NCBI GenBank assembly: GCA_013215145.1
Contig: JABSRP010000018.1
Coordinates: forward strand, 62,001 to 126,000
Direction of reading: 5' to 3'
Length of the DNA stretch: 64,000 bases
From: Pseudobacteriovorax sp.
GTDB taxonomy: Bacteria > Bdellovibrionota_B > Oligoflexia > Oligoflexales > Oligoflexaceae
Below are positions 56,349-64,000 of this stretch, piece after piece. The first letter of the stretch is position 1. Every line of letters begins with the position of its first letter. Below the pieces are notes generated by a model, which searched no databases, was not told the DNA's origin, and saw only the letters and a program-made list of their open reading frames with translations. Made by a program: the position numbers and the translations under genes.

Positions 56349-58025
56349 TTGTGGAGTCGTATATTGCACAGACTAGTCATTTTTACAAAGTTATTTCTAT
56401 CAGTTCATTTGGCTGACTATAGTCTCGCCGCAGGGAAGCAGGAGTCGGCCGATTTTAAACAGGCTTACGAAAGCATCAACCCTAAGGACCTTAGTCGGCA
56501 TATCAAAGTGCTCGCTGACGATGCCTTTGGCGGACGGGCGCCGGCATCTGCCGGCGAAACGAAAACCCTTAGCTACCTGGAGCAGCAATTCAAATCCTTT
56601 GGATTCGTTGGAGGCAATGCTAAGAGCTTTCGTCAACAGGTCCCATTAGTCGAGGTGACAGCAGCCAACAATATAAAATTAACCATCGATTCCCAACCTT
56701 TAGTCTACAAGCAAGACTATGTTGCCGTATCGCGTCATCTTAAAAATTCCTTGCAAATCAAACAGTCGGATTTGGTTTTTGTCGGCTACGGAATTCACGC
56801 CCCCGAGTACGGCTGGAACGATTATGCAGGTATTGATGTCAAGGGAAAGACCGTGGTGGTCTTGGTCAATGACCCAGGATTTGCCACCAAGGACAAGACC
56901 CTTTTCGAAGGCGATACCATGACTTATTATGGGCGTTGGACTTACAAATACGAAGAAGCCAGTCGTCAAGGTGCGGCGGCGGTTATGATCGTCCATGAGG
57001 ACAAACCCGCAAGCTACGGTTGGCCAGTGGTATCGGGAGGATGGTCAGGTCCGCAATTCGATCTAAAACGAAAGGACGGACAGGGATCCAGAGTCACAGT
57101 GGAAGGGTGGTTTCATCTCGATGCCACCAAAAACATATTCAAGAAGGCCGGTCTCGATTTTGAAACGCAAAAAAAAGCAGCCATGAAGAAGGGCTTTAAA
57201 CCTGTTCCACTGAAGCAAAAGTTTAGCATCACCTTAGAAAACAGCTTTAAAGAAACCTTAACCAACAATTTTATTGCCACCCTAAGAGGGCGTACGAAAC
57301 CTGATGAGCATATTATCTATATGGGACATTGGGACCATTTAGGGACAAAAGACGACTTCCTTAAGGATAAAATATACAACGGTGCCCACGATAACGCTAC
57401 TGGGGTGGCGGGACTCATCGAAATCGGCCAAGCGTTCTCTAAGTTAAAAACAAGACCCGAGCGCTCCATAACAATCATTGCCATGGCTGCCGAAGAGCAG
57501 GGGTTGATTGGCTCTGAGTACTACGCGCAAAATCCGATCTATCCTTTAAATAAAACCTTAGCCGCCATCAATATGGACAGCTTAAATATCGTAGGCCGGA
57601 TGAAAGATATTACCGTCGTGGGTTACGGCAAATCAGAGCTAGAAGATTATCTGAAACGGGCAGCCAAGATTCAGAATCGCTACGTAAAAGGTGAAGCCTA
57701 TCCTCAAGGCGGAGGTTTTTATCGCTCCGATCATTTTAGGTTGGCTAAAAAAGGTGTTCCCGCTCTTTATGCCTCAGGCGGCACCGATATCTTAAACCCG
57801 TCAGAGAAGGCTAAGATTGAAAAACGCCGGCAGAAAATACGCCAGTGCTACCATCAATCCTGTGACGAGTTTGACCCTACTTGGGATTTTCAGGCGGCCA
57901 CCGATGATGTCAGGCTATTTTTTCATGTGGGCTACGACCTAACAAAGGCAACCTCGTTCCCTAATTGGAACAAGACTGCCGAGTTTAGGAAAATCCGGGA
58001 TAAATCCATGTCAGGTGGATCGTGA
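56349..58025 (+). CDS. M28 family zinc aminopeptidase, exported
   Basis: Probable TTG start at 56349 with GGGG a few bases upstream; a hydrophobic start (VIFTKLFLSVHLADYSLAAG) serves as signal peptide. A PA-type insert (about 120-240: VFVGYGIHAPEYGWNDYAGIDVKG) splits the catalytic domain as usual. The dinuclear zinc ligands are in GHWDHLG (His), GAHDNATGVAG (Asp), AAEEQGLIGSEYY (catalytic and ligand Glu), INMDSLN (Asp) and RSDHFRLAKKG (His). M28 enzymes of this type remove N-terminal residues from peptides. It follows purL by 205 bases, which contain only weak hairpins. Confidence 0.9.
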   Translation: MWSRILHRLVIFTKLFLSVHLADYSLAAGKQESADFKQAYESINPKDLSRHIKVLADDAFGGRAPASAGETKTLSYLEQQFKSFGFVGGNAKSFRQQVPLVEVTAANNIKLTIDSQPLVYKQDYVAVSRHLKNSLQIKQSDLVFVGYGIHAPEYGWNDYAGIDVKGKTVVVLVNDPGFATKDKTLFEGDTMTYYGRWTYKYEEASRQGAAAVMIVHEDKPASYGWPVVSGGWSGPQFDLKRKDGQGSRVTVEGWFHLDATKNIFKKAGLDFETQKKAAMKKGFKPVPLKQKFSITLENSFKETLTNNFIATLRGRTKPDEHIIYMGHWDHLGTKDDFLKDKIYNGAHDNATGVAGLIEIGQAFSKLKTRPERSITIIAMAAEEQGLIGSEYYAQNPIYPLNKTLAAINMDSLNIVGRMKDITVVGYGKSELEDYLKRAAKIQNRYVKGEAYPQGGGFYRSDHFRLAKKGVPALYASGGTDILNPSEKAKIEKRRQKIRQCYHQSCDEFDPTWDFQAATDDVRLFFHVGYDLTKATSFPNWNKTAEFRKIRDKSMSGGS

Positions 58026-58110
58026 CCGGGGGGCAGCTTGGATCGATCTTAAGGTAAAATTAACCACCTACCTAGGCCCTGGATTGGTAATCCCTCTCCC
58101 TTAGAGGCGT

Positions 58111-58701
58111 TCACCAGTCCATGGCGATATCAAATTCATCAAATCGCATGGACTCCTCAATGGCGATACGATACTGCCGCGCGGTATTGGATGACCACTT
58201 CCAGCGATACCAGTATAAGCCGTCCTTGACATTCCAAGAAGCCAAATCACCGTCTGAGCCCCTCAAAAGTCGCCATCTACCGTTGGCATCTCTATACTGA
58301 AAGCTCACATTAGGGCCAAACCAAACTGGGTTTCCATTGTCAAAGACGCGATGCTCGTAATTATATCTATAGTCACTCTGCCTGACTTTGATACAAACCG
58401 CAGCACTCCATTTTTTTGTCAGCCCAGATGTTGCTATAAGCTTATAGCGCTTACCATAGCCATCTATACAGGTTCCATTAGCATAGGGATTCAAGCAGTC
58501 GTTGGTAAAAGGACCATAATTATCAGCATTTTTATCATAGCGCACATAATTTGGGTTACCAGCTCCCGCATGCTGAACGGCCTTATAAAAGTTATCGAAA
58601 TTGTCATTATCACAGGCGAGAGCATACACTTGAGCGCTTGAACTCAAAAGCCATGCTCCCACAGTTGACGTAAAAATTTTGGTGATCATTGTTCGATTCA
58701 T
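58111..58701 (-). CDS. Secreted protein of unknown function (196 aa)
   Basis: A signal peptide (about 1-27, ending VYALA) precedes an aromatic- and Asn/Asp-rich domain with four to five Cys residues (LACDND, NDCLNPYANGTCIDG, AAVCIKV), likely disulfide-bonded. Many Tyr, Trp and Arg residues suggest a carbohydrate-binding or wall-binding role, but no family was recognised. An AGAGGA site stands before the ATG. Confidence 0.65.
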   Translation of the reverse strand: MNRTMITKIFTSTVGAWLLSSSAQVYALACDNDNFDNFYKAVQHAGAGNPNYVRYDKNADNYGPFTNDCLNPYANGTCIDGYGKRYKLIATSGLTKKWSAAVCIKVRQSDYRYNYEHRVFDNGNPVWFGPNVSFQYRDANGRWRLLRGSDGDLASWNVKDGLYWYRWKWSSNTARQYRIAIEESMRFDEFDIAMDW

Positions 58702-58862
58702 GTCTGTCGTTCCTCTTCGATGGTTATTTTGATGGCTTCTCTTTGGAAACTCTATCGTCGAGTCACAGTGAGCTTCAAACCCAAAGCAGCCCCTAGCATC
58801 GAAAAGTAGTTACAATTTGTGACGTCATGTCATTTCAGCAGAAATAAATTGAGGTTGGGTAA

Positions 58863-58896
58863 CAAATAGATAGGGCTCGCGAGAGCCCTCTATTTG
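58863..58896 (-). terminator. Terminator-like hairpin after the HPF-like gene
   Basis: AGGGCTC/GAGCCCT around a GCGA loop extends by a further seven pairs (CAAATAG/CTATTTG) across a two-base bulge. It lies 30 bases beyond the stop of the leftward HPF-like gene; the T content after it is modest. Confidence 0.6.
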
Positions 58897-58924
58897 CTTA
58901 GATTTTCTAGATAGTTTCGTAAAC

Positions 58925-59392
58925 CTAATGTGTCATATTTTGAAAATTCATCGCATCAGATTTACGACGCATTTTCTCAAAACCTTGAATATAGGCAGCA
59001 TCGATAGGCAATTGGTTCTCACCCGGAAACAAGGGCTCTACCATATCAGGGTCCACGGGATTCAATTGCTCTGAAAGCAACGGGACATCAACTTGTTTTG
59101 GCCTTTCAGAAAGCTTGATTTTTTTCTTTGAGACTCGTTTGATTAATATATGTGAGGCCTTGTGAGCTGCATCAAAAATGGTTTGGTCATAAACTTGTAC
59201 ATGAAAATCGAAGGGCTTAGAGGCTACCAGACTCAAGCCAACTTTGAAAATACCCTGCTGCTCCTGTTTAACCTCAGCATGCAGGAGGACACCTTTCGGC
59301 AGTAGTTTTTCTAATTTTTCTTTTGTATGTTCAAACAGTTTTGTAACTCGGATTGACTTCTGGCAATTTCTAAAAAAGATCTGACTTTCCAT
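58925..59392 (-). CDS. Ribosome hibernation factor/sigma-54 modulation-like protein
   Basis: The 155-aa protein has an N-terminal region of about 105 residues with the beta-alpha-beta-beta-beta-alpha order of HPF/RaiA: FRNCQKSIRVTKLFEHTKEKLEKLLP, then three strands (LLHAEVKQEQQ, IFKVGLSLVAS, FDFHVQVYDQ) and a second helix (IFDAAHKASHILIKRVSKKKIKLSE). The basic helix end fits 16S rRNA binding. The C-terminal 50 residues are a Pro/Asp-rich tail and not the long-HPF dimerisation domain. The call is by fold resemblance, so moderate. A strong AAAGGAG site precedes the ATG. Confidence 0.55.
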   Translation of the reverse strand: MESQIFFRNCQKSIRVTKLFEHTKEKLEKLLPKGVLLHAEVKQEQQGIFKVGLSLVASKPFDFHVQVYDQTIFDAAHKASHILIKRVSKKKIKLSERPKQVDVPLLSEQLNPVDPDMVEPLFPGENQLPIDAAYIQGFEKMRRKSDAMNFQNMTH

Positions 59393-59673
59393 GAAGATAC
59401 TCCTTTAAGTGAGTTTCCAATTTTGAGACAACTCTAGAGTACTGAGTTGTTCCTAAATATACAATGAGAGCCGAATTCAAAACGTGATAAGAAAAATTAA
59501 ACTGATGGCTTTAATTCTTTAAGCTCAAAGCCATAGGGCTGCTGACATAATTATGTCATTGATTTATTCGAAAGGTAACAAAGACATAAAACACCTTAAA
59601 ACCAGAAAATGCGAGACCACATCCCGAAAAACATGTAAGGAATGATCCTCATTCTATGACCTTGTTTCTGGTG

Positions 59674-61941
59674 TCATGCTGCCTGCTTTTGCTCTCCTAG
59701 GGGGTAAGGGATAGCAATCTCAAATGTTGTCCCTTTGCCTGGAACAGAATCCACCTGAATCGTTCCCCCTAGGTCTTCAACAAGGTTTTTGACGGCATCC
59801 ATACCCACTCCACGTCCCGATACCGAACTAACCTCATCCTTAGAGGAAAGATTAGGAGCAAAAATCAACTCTATGCGGTCCTTGTCACTAGCCGCTTGAA
59901 AGGTTTCCTCCGACCAAACCCCATTTGTCCGCGCTTTCTCTGCTAGTTTTTGACCATCTATGCCTCTTCCATCATCGGCAATCGTAAATTTAGCTGAGTC
60001 TCCTTGGTACTGGACGCCTACGGTTATGGTACCGGATGAGGGTTTACCGCATGAATCACGCTCTTCCAGGCTTTCTATGGCATGATCAAAGCCATTGCGG
60101 AATATATGGATGAAAGCCCCATCCAATTGCTGAGCCAAGGCAAAACTGAGCTCTTCGGAAGATTCATCAAAGGCCAGATGAACGTTTTTTTCAGGAAATC
60201 GTTCATTCAAAGATTCAATGTAATCTGAGTACTTGGAGAACACTGTGGCCGGTTTTCTATTTTGCAGAGCATCCACTTGGCTTGCAAGATCGTTGCGATT
60301 CTCATCAAGCAATGTTCGTCGTAGGCATTCGATTTTTGCCAGCTCTACTACTGTAGTACCGCGGTTCTTTTCCAAACCAAGCACCTCGGAGATCTCGAGG
60401 CTTTGAGCATCCCAGGCTGATTGGATATCACCCCAAGCCTTGAGGCATTCCTCATAAAAGCATCCCGCTTCATCAATTTTATCTTCGAGATCGTGCACGT
60501 AAGAGGACAAGTCGCCAAAACCAAAGGTCCCCCATGACCCCTTGAGAGTATGTAAATCCCGCTTGATTTGATTGACCTCGGCTTCGTCTTTGGCGCTTAG
60601 ACTCTGGGCCACTCTCCCCACAAGTTCGATGGTCTCTTCAGCAAAGCTAAGGTAGCTTTCCCGATTGCTGGCCGCTTTAGATAGGCAGTCAACTCTCTGA
60701 GCCGACTTCTCGGCCTCTATTTGGTTCTTCAAAAATTCCGTGACATCGTTAACGATGACGATAATTTTTTCATCGTGTTCCACTTGTCTATACTCGATAG
60801 TGAAATCCCTCGGCACCCCGTTAAGCGTCACCTTCCCTTTTTGCGGCAGCATGCTGATGGTGGTGCGAAAATCACTGAAAAAAGCTTCATCGGGATCAGG
60901 CCACAGCATATCTAAGCAGGTTGCGATATCAGCCTCGGAGCAGGACTTAAAAATATTGGCAAATTCATGTAAGGTCGCAAAACTAGAGTGATCGCCAAGT
61001 ATCACATCGAGTGCCGCCGAGCGGTCCTCAGGAATTCTTCCTTCGCGATCAAAATAGAACAGACCCTCTTGAAGGCCCGAAAGCAGGGTTTTCACGTTTT
61101 GCTCGGACTTCTCCACAGCTTGGGTCAACTCCACCTCAGCTGTAATATCGATTAATTGGCCTTGAATACCAGTCAAGGAGTCTTTTGAGCCATGCTTCGA
61201 AATAGCAATATCTAAAGAGTAATATACTGGTTTATGATCCTTAATGGTCTTAAGCTTTGGCACCCGAACCCAACCATGTGACTCAAGCGTCTTCATCACA
61301 TCATCTAGATTTTCACTGGACTCGATAGAAAAATGAGATAAAAATGACTCAAGTGTTTTTCCCGTCTGGTCTGACAGATGATTTAAGGCCCAAGACAACG
61401 TTGGATTTGTCAGCTCAATCACCCCCTTGTGATTGACAAAAAAACAAGGATTGTTGGAGTTCTGAAAGTTAAAGAACCCTAATTTTTGGATAAAGGATTC
61501 GGGCAGAAGCTCAAACAACCCATCGGAGCCTAGACCTAGTAACGTAGACCGAAATTGAGTAAGTAGGTCTTCGTCTTTTGACGAGGCATCGTAACCTGAA
61601 AAAAAGCTTCTCACCACCTCGGACATGCGAGCATTTCGGTCGGCGTCGCTCTCCTTTATAATCTCTACGCCCTTCCAAAATGCGTAGTATCCCTTGATTC
61701 TCCTAGCCTCTTTTGATGGATGTAAGTAGACCCAAGCTGCATCTTCAAGGGTTTCCCCAAAAATCTCGACAGAAAAATAAGAGGCATCACCCTTCCAGGG
61801 GCAGTGAGTTGACAGTTCTGAAGCTGCGAGATAGTCGTGAACCACATCTTCTTCTGGAAAGTAATAATTGCCTTCCACCAAAACTGGATTATCGGTGGCA
61901 GCAATCTCAATTCCCTTCCAAACAGCACGCACAGCTTTCAT
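59674..61941 (-). CDS. DUF427-PAS-Hpt-HATPase hybrid kinase (CheA-like)
   Basis: The order is unusual. Residues 1-95 are a DUF427 domain (AVWKGIEIAATDNPVLVEGNYYFP, CPWKGDASYFSV, and a closing WVYLHPSKEARRIKGYYAFW). Two PAS-like regions follow (about 150-270 and 285-405), then an Hpt domain with the phosphoryl His about 462 in LHTLKGSWGTFGF, a short dimerisation linker, and a CheA-type HATPase (N box HIFRNGFDHAIES about 612, DDGRGIDG, and SGRGVGMDAVKN). No CheW-like C-terminus is present. The protein should autophosphorylate at the Hpt His and pass phosphate to an unlinked receiver. GGAGG stands before the ATG. Confidence 0.85.
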   Translation of the reverse strand: MKAVRAVWKGIEIAATDNPVLVEGNYYFPEEDVVHDYLAASELSTHCPWKGDASYFSVEIFGETLEDAAWVYLHPSKEARRIKGYYAFWKGVEIIKESDADRNARMSEVVRSFFSGYDASSKDEDLLTQFRSTLLGLGSDGLFELLPESFIQKLGFFNFQNSNNPCFFVNHKGVIELTNPTLSWALNHLSDQTGKTLESFLSHFSIESSENLDDVMKTLESHGWVRVPKLKTIKDHKPVYYSLDIAISKHGSKDSLTGIQGQLIDITAEVELTQAVEKSEQNVKTLLSGLQEGLFYFDREGRIPEDRSAALDVILGDHSSFATLHEFANIFKSCSEADIATCLDMLWPDPDEAFFSDFRTTISMLPQKGKVTLNGVPRDFTIEYRQVEHDEKIIVIVNDVTEFLKNQIEAEKSAQRVDCLSKAASNRESYLSFAEETIELVGRVAQSLSAKDEAEVNQIKRDLHTLKGSWGTFGFGDLSSYVHDLEDKIDEAGCFYEECLKAWGDIQSAWDAQSLEISEVLGLEKNRGTTVVELAKIECLRRTLLDENRNDLASQVDALQNRKPATVFSKYSDYIESLNERFPEKNVHLAFDESSEELSFALAQQLDGAFIHIFRNGFDHAIESLEERDSCGKPSSGTITVGVQYQGDSAKFTIADDGRGIDGQKLAEKARTNGVWSEETFQAASDKDRIELIFAPNLSSKDEVSSVSGRGVGMDAVKNLVEDLGGTIQVDSVPGKGTTFEIAIPYPLGEQKQAA

Positions 61942-62662
61942 GTTAACCTCCCATAGGGTGAATACTTCCTTACCCAGGGGGTTTCGGCATCAGAGCCACA
62001 GGCATAAGAAATTCTGCCAGATGGCAGTTTTTTCTCCATGTTTTAAACCCCTTAGAAGACAACTCCCGCCGGCCCGACTGGTGATTTTGATCATAATTCA
62101 CCTGTGTTCTCTTTTTTGGTTTCGTTTATCCTTTAGCTGTATTTTTCGATTTTCGATTTAGCAGCTAGTTTTTCGAATTGTATCCGTCGAGAGGGAAAAC
62201 ATTTCACATTTGGGGATGTTTATGTGTTGCAAGCCCCTCGCTGTTCCATAAGTTTTCCCTCTCGACGGATACAATTCGAAAAACTAGCTGCTAAATCGAA
62301 AATCGAAAAGCAAAAATTGAAAAGCGAAAAAGAAGTATTGTTTAGAAACAGAGCGAACCCATTTACATTGAGCTACTTTATTTAGAATGTGATGCAGGCA
62401 ATTTGTCATTTTTAGAGCTTTGTAGGTCACACTGAATTTATTGAACGAGACCTACCATAGTTTTTATAAAAAACAGAATAGAAGACTGTTTGCCATGTTT
62501 TTTGGGGCGCACCTGGAGGTTTACTTTCCCGAGTTAGTAAAGGCCTCAGGTTTCGATTAAGTCGCAAGGGAAATTCAGAAAAATTCTTACAACACCTCAA
62601 ACAATTTTGGTTAGGTTGAATACCTTTGCATTCACCCCTATATCAGATATAGTCTATTTAGG
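61942..62662. other. Intergenic region with the fourth hairpin element
   Basis: About 720 bases between two divergent kinase genes. It holds hairpin element copy 4 and AT-rich flanks. No gene with a ribosome binding site was found. Both kinase promoters should lie here; none is outstanding. Confidence 0.6.
62143..62309 (-). repeat. Long hairpin element, copy 4
   Basis: Two perfect 58-bp inverted arms (62143-62200 and 62252-62309) enclose a 51-nt loop. The inner ends are again GAAAAC and GTTTTC, and the loop read on the minus strand begins TTATG, as in copies 2 and 3, so this copy is reversed. The rest of the loop is diverged, but GGGG and CCCC can again form an apical stem. It lies 35 kb from the other three. 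Confidence 0.88.
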
Positions 62663-64000
62663 ATGAGAATGTATATGCACTCAGCTAGGGAAATTATGCA
62701 CTATTTAGAGAAAGAGCTTCGCGAATTAATCAAAACAGAAGAAAGTATTTTCAAGTTTGTTGAAGAGGGTTCTCTAGATGGCCTATGGTATTGGGATCTA
62801 GAAAACCCGGAGCAAGAGTGGATGAGTCCTAGATTTTGGGAAACATTTGGATTCGATCCTGCAAAACGAAAGCACCTAGCCAGTGAATGGCAAGACCTTA
62901 TTCATCCTAGCGATTTAAACCTAGCAAACGAAAATTTTCAGAAACACTGCGAAGATTCAAACCACAAGTATGATCAATATGTAAGGTACAAAAATAATCA
63001 AACAGATGATTGGACCTGGGTGAGATGCCGAGGACTAGTAATCAAAGACAGCGACGGAAAACCAATTAGAATGGTAGGTACCCATATTGACGTAACCGAA
63101 CTAAAGAATTCTGAATCTAGGCTCAATAGAGCTCAAACGATTGCAAAAATAGGAGACTGGGAATTTCATGTTGAAACTCAGAAAATTCGATGGTCCCCTC
63201 AGATGTTCGCATTATTTTTACCAAAACATACATCGAGGCAAGAACCCTCGTTTGAAGAGCTTTCAGCACTCATTCACCCCGATGACCTTACACTGTGGAG
63301 CAGTACTGTTCAAAAAACCTTAGAAACTGGTGACCCTTGGATCATAGAGTTTCGCGTCAAACATGATGAAAACGAGTATATTTGGATACAGGACCGGGGC
63401 GAAGCAAGAGCTGACGCGAAGGGTAAAGTTACATGGTTGATAGGGACATGTCTCGATATTACCGAAAGCAAAAAGAATCAAATTGCTCTCAAAAATGCTA
63501 ACGATAGCCTTCAAGAAAAGAACCAAGATCTTTCTATTTTTGCTCATGCCGCATCTCACGACCTTCAATCGCCAATTAAGTCAATGATGGGCTTACTAGA
63601 GATCATGCAAGAAGACTTAGACGAAAATCATCTCGAAGACCTCTCAGAAAATATTCAGAGTCTAAAAAAATGTGCAAATAGAGCCCAAAAACTAATAAAT
63701 GCGGCGTTAACTTTAGGCAAGGTACAAAACGAAAGCATAAACCTAGAGGTATTAGATGCCATCCAACTCATCCGAGACATTTGGCCACAAATAAAATCAG
63801 AAAGGAACATTACAGAGGAGGTTTCACTAGATTTTTTAAGTAGGCAATTTATGATCGACGCCGATAAGGAGATGTTTTCGTTATTAATCAGAAACATTTT
63901 ATCCAATAGTTGGAAATATAGAGACCAAACCCGAAGACTAGAGCTAAGCATTTCGACAGAAGAAAACCAGCAGTCTAAAGTACTCATTCTAGAAGATAAC
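62663..64000 (+). CDS. PAS-PAS sensor histidine kinase, C-terminus cut by the window end
   Basis: The frame is open from an ATG at 62663 to the window end (446 codons). An ATG at 62696, with AGGGA four bases before it, may be the true start. Two PAS domains of the PAS_3 type are visible: the first has WYWDLENPEQEWMSPRFWETFGF-type features, IHPSDL and GTHIDVTELK; the second has IHPDDL and GTCLDITESK. A HisKA segment follows with HAASHDLQSPIKSM, then the start of the HATPase (LLIRNILSNSWKYRD). No membrane helix or signal is present, so the sensor is cytoplasmic. The missing part should hold the G boxes and perhaps a receiver domain. Confidence 0.85.
   Translation, partial: MRMYMHSAREIMHYLEKELRELIKTEESIFKFVEEGSLDGLWYWDLENPEQEWMSPRFWETFGFDPAKRKHLASEWQDLIHPSDLNLANENFQKHCEDSNHKYDQYVRYKNNQTDDWTWVRCRGLVIKDSDGKPIRMVGTHIDVTELKNSESRLNRAQTIAKIGDWEFHVETQKIRWSPQMFALFLPKHTSRQEPSFEELSALIHPDDLTLWSSTVQKTLETGDPWIIEFRVKHDENEYIWIQDRGEARADAKGKVTWLIGTCLDITESKKNQIALKNANDSLQEKNQDLSIFAHAASHDLQSPIKSMMGLLEIMQEDLDENHLEDLSENIQSLKKCANRAQKLINAALTLGKVQNESINLEVLDAIQLIRDIWPQIKSERNITEEVSLDFLSRQFMIDADKEMFSLLIRNILSNSWKYRDQTRRLELSISTEENQQSKVLILEDN

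Overview
The window looks like chromosomal DNA of a free-living or predatory Gram-negative bacterium with moderate GC content. Nine genes encode lipobox lipoproteins. There are secreted hydrolases, outer-membrane and 7TM-type sensory proteins, and several multidomain histidine kinases. This style fits the Bdellovibrionota/Oligoflexia (for example Pseudobacteriovorax-like organisms). That assignment is inference from gene style only: the window has no rRNA or ribosomal-protein marker. No tRNA, CRISPR array, transposase or prophage was seen.

Layout. 1-6.5 kb: a leftward three-gene operon for exported proteins of unknown function, including a 1372-aa lipoprotein. 6.8-12.7 kb: a tail-collar-like secreted protein, a transglutaminase-like lipoprotein, a PhyH-type dioxygenase, another lipoprotein, a secreted stalk protein, and a small outer-membrane protein gene interrupted by an in-frame TAG. 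12.9-26.9 kb: a giant 7TM sensor kinase/REC/SpoIIE-phosphatase fusion, a secreted beta-propeller, a DJ-1 family protein, alpha/beta hydrolases, a secreted phospholipase D, lipoproteins and DNA polymerase IV. 26.9-27.8 kb: a gene-free stretch with three very long perfect palindromes that share a conserved loop; a fourth copy lies at 62.1-62.3 kb. 27.8-31.5 kb: a secreted repeat protein and an M61 peptidase with a PDZ domain. 31.6-38.0 kb: a complete six-gene ebo/edb cluster (eboA, B, F rightward and eboD, E, C leftward), split into two convergent operons. 38.2-46.7 kb: a 7TM adenylate/guanylate cyclase, MsrA, an ABC-2 transporter pair, alpha/beta hydrolases, a Crp-like regulator, a LysR fragment-like HTH protein and an exported DJ-1 protein. 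46.9-58 kb: a candidate sRNA, a BspA-like lipoprotein, a catalase-peroxidase carrying a lipoprotein signal, PurL with a structured leader, and an M28 peptidase. 58-64 kb: a secreted protein, an HPF-like protein, a DUF427-Hpt-CheA-like kinase, the fourth palindrome, and a PAS-PAS histidine kinase cut by the window end.

Working together. The ebo genes are predicted to make and move a prenylated or cyclitol-type metabolite of unknown structure. KatG, MsrA and the two DJ-1 proteins suggest oxidative or carbonyl stress defence, partly in the envelope. The PLD, lipase, peptidases and hydrolases suggest degradation of external lipid and protein.

The strongest candidate for an undescribed system is the family of four hairpin elements. 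Each has 47-63 bp arms with no mismatch, arms that differ between copies, and a loop of about 51-57 nt that is recognisably homologous among at least three copies and present in both orientations.
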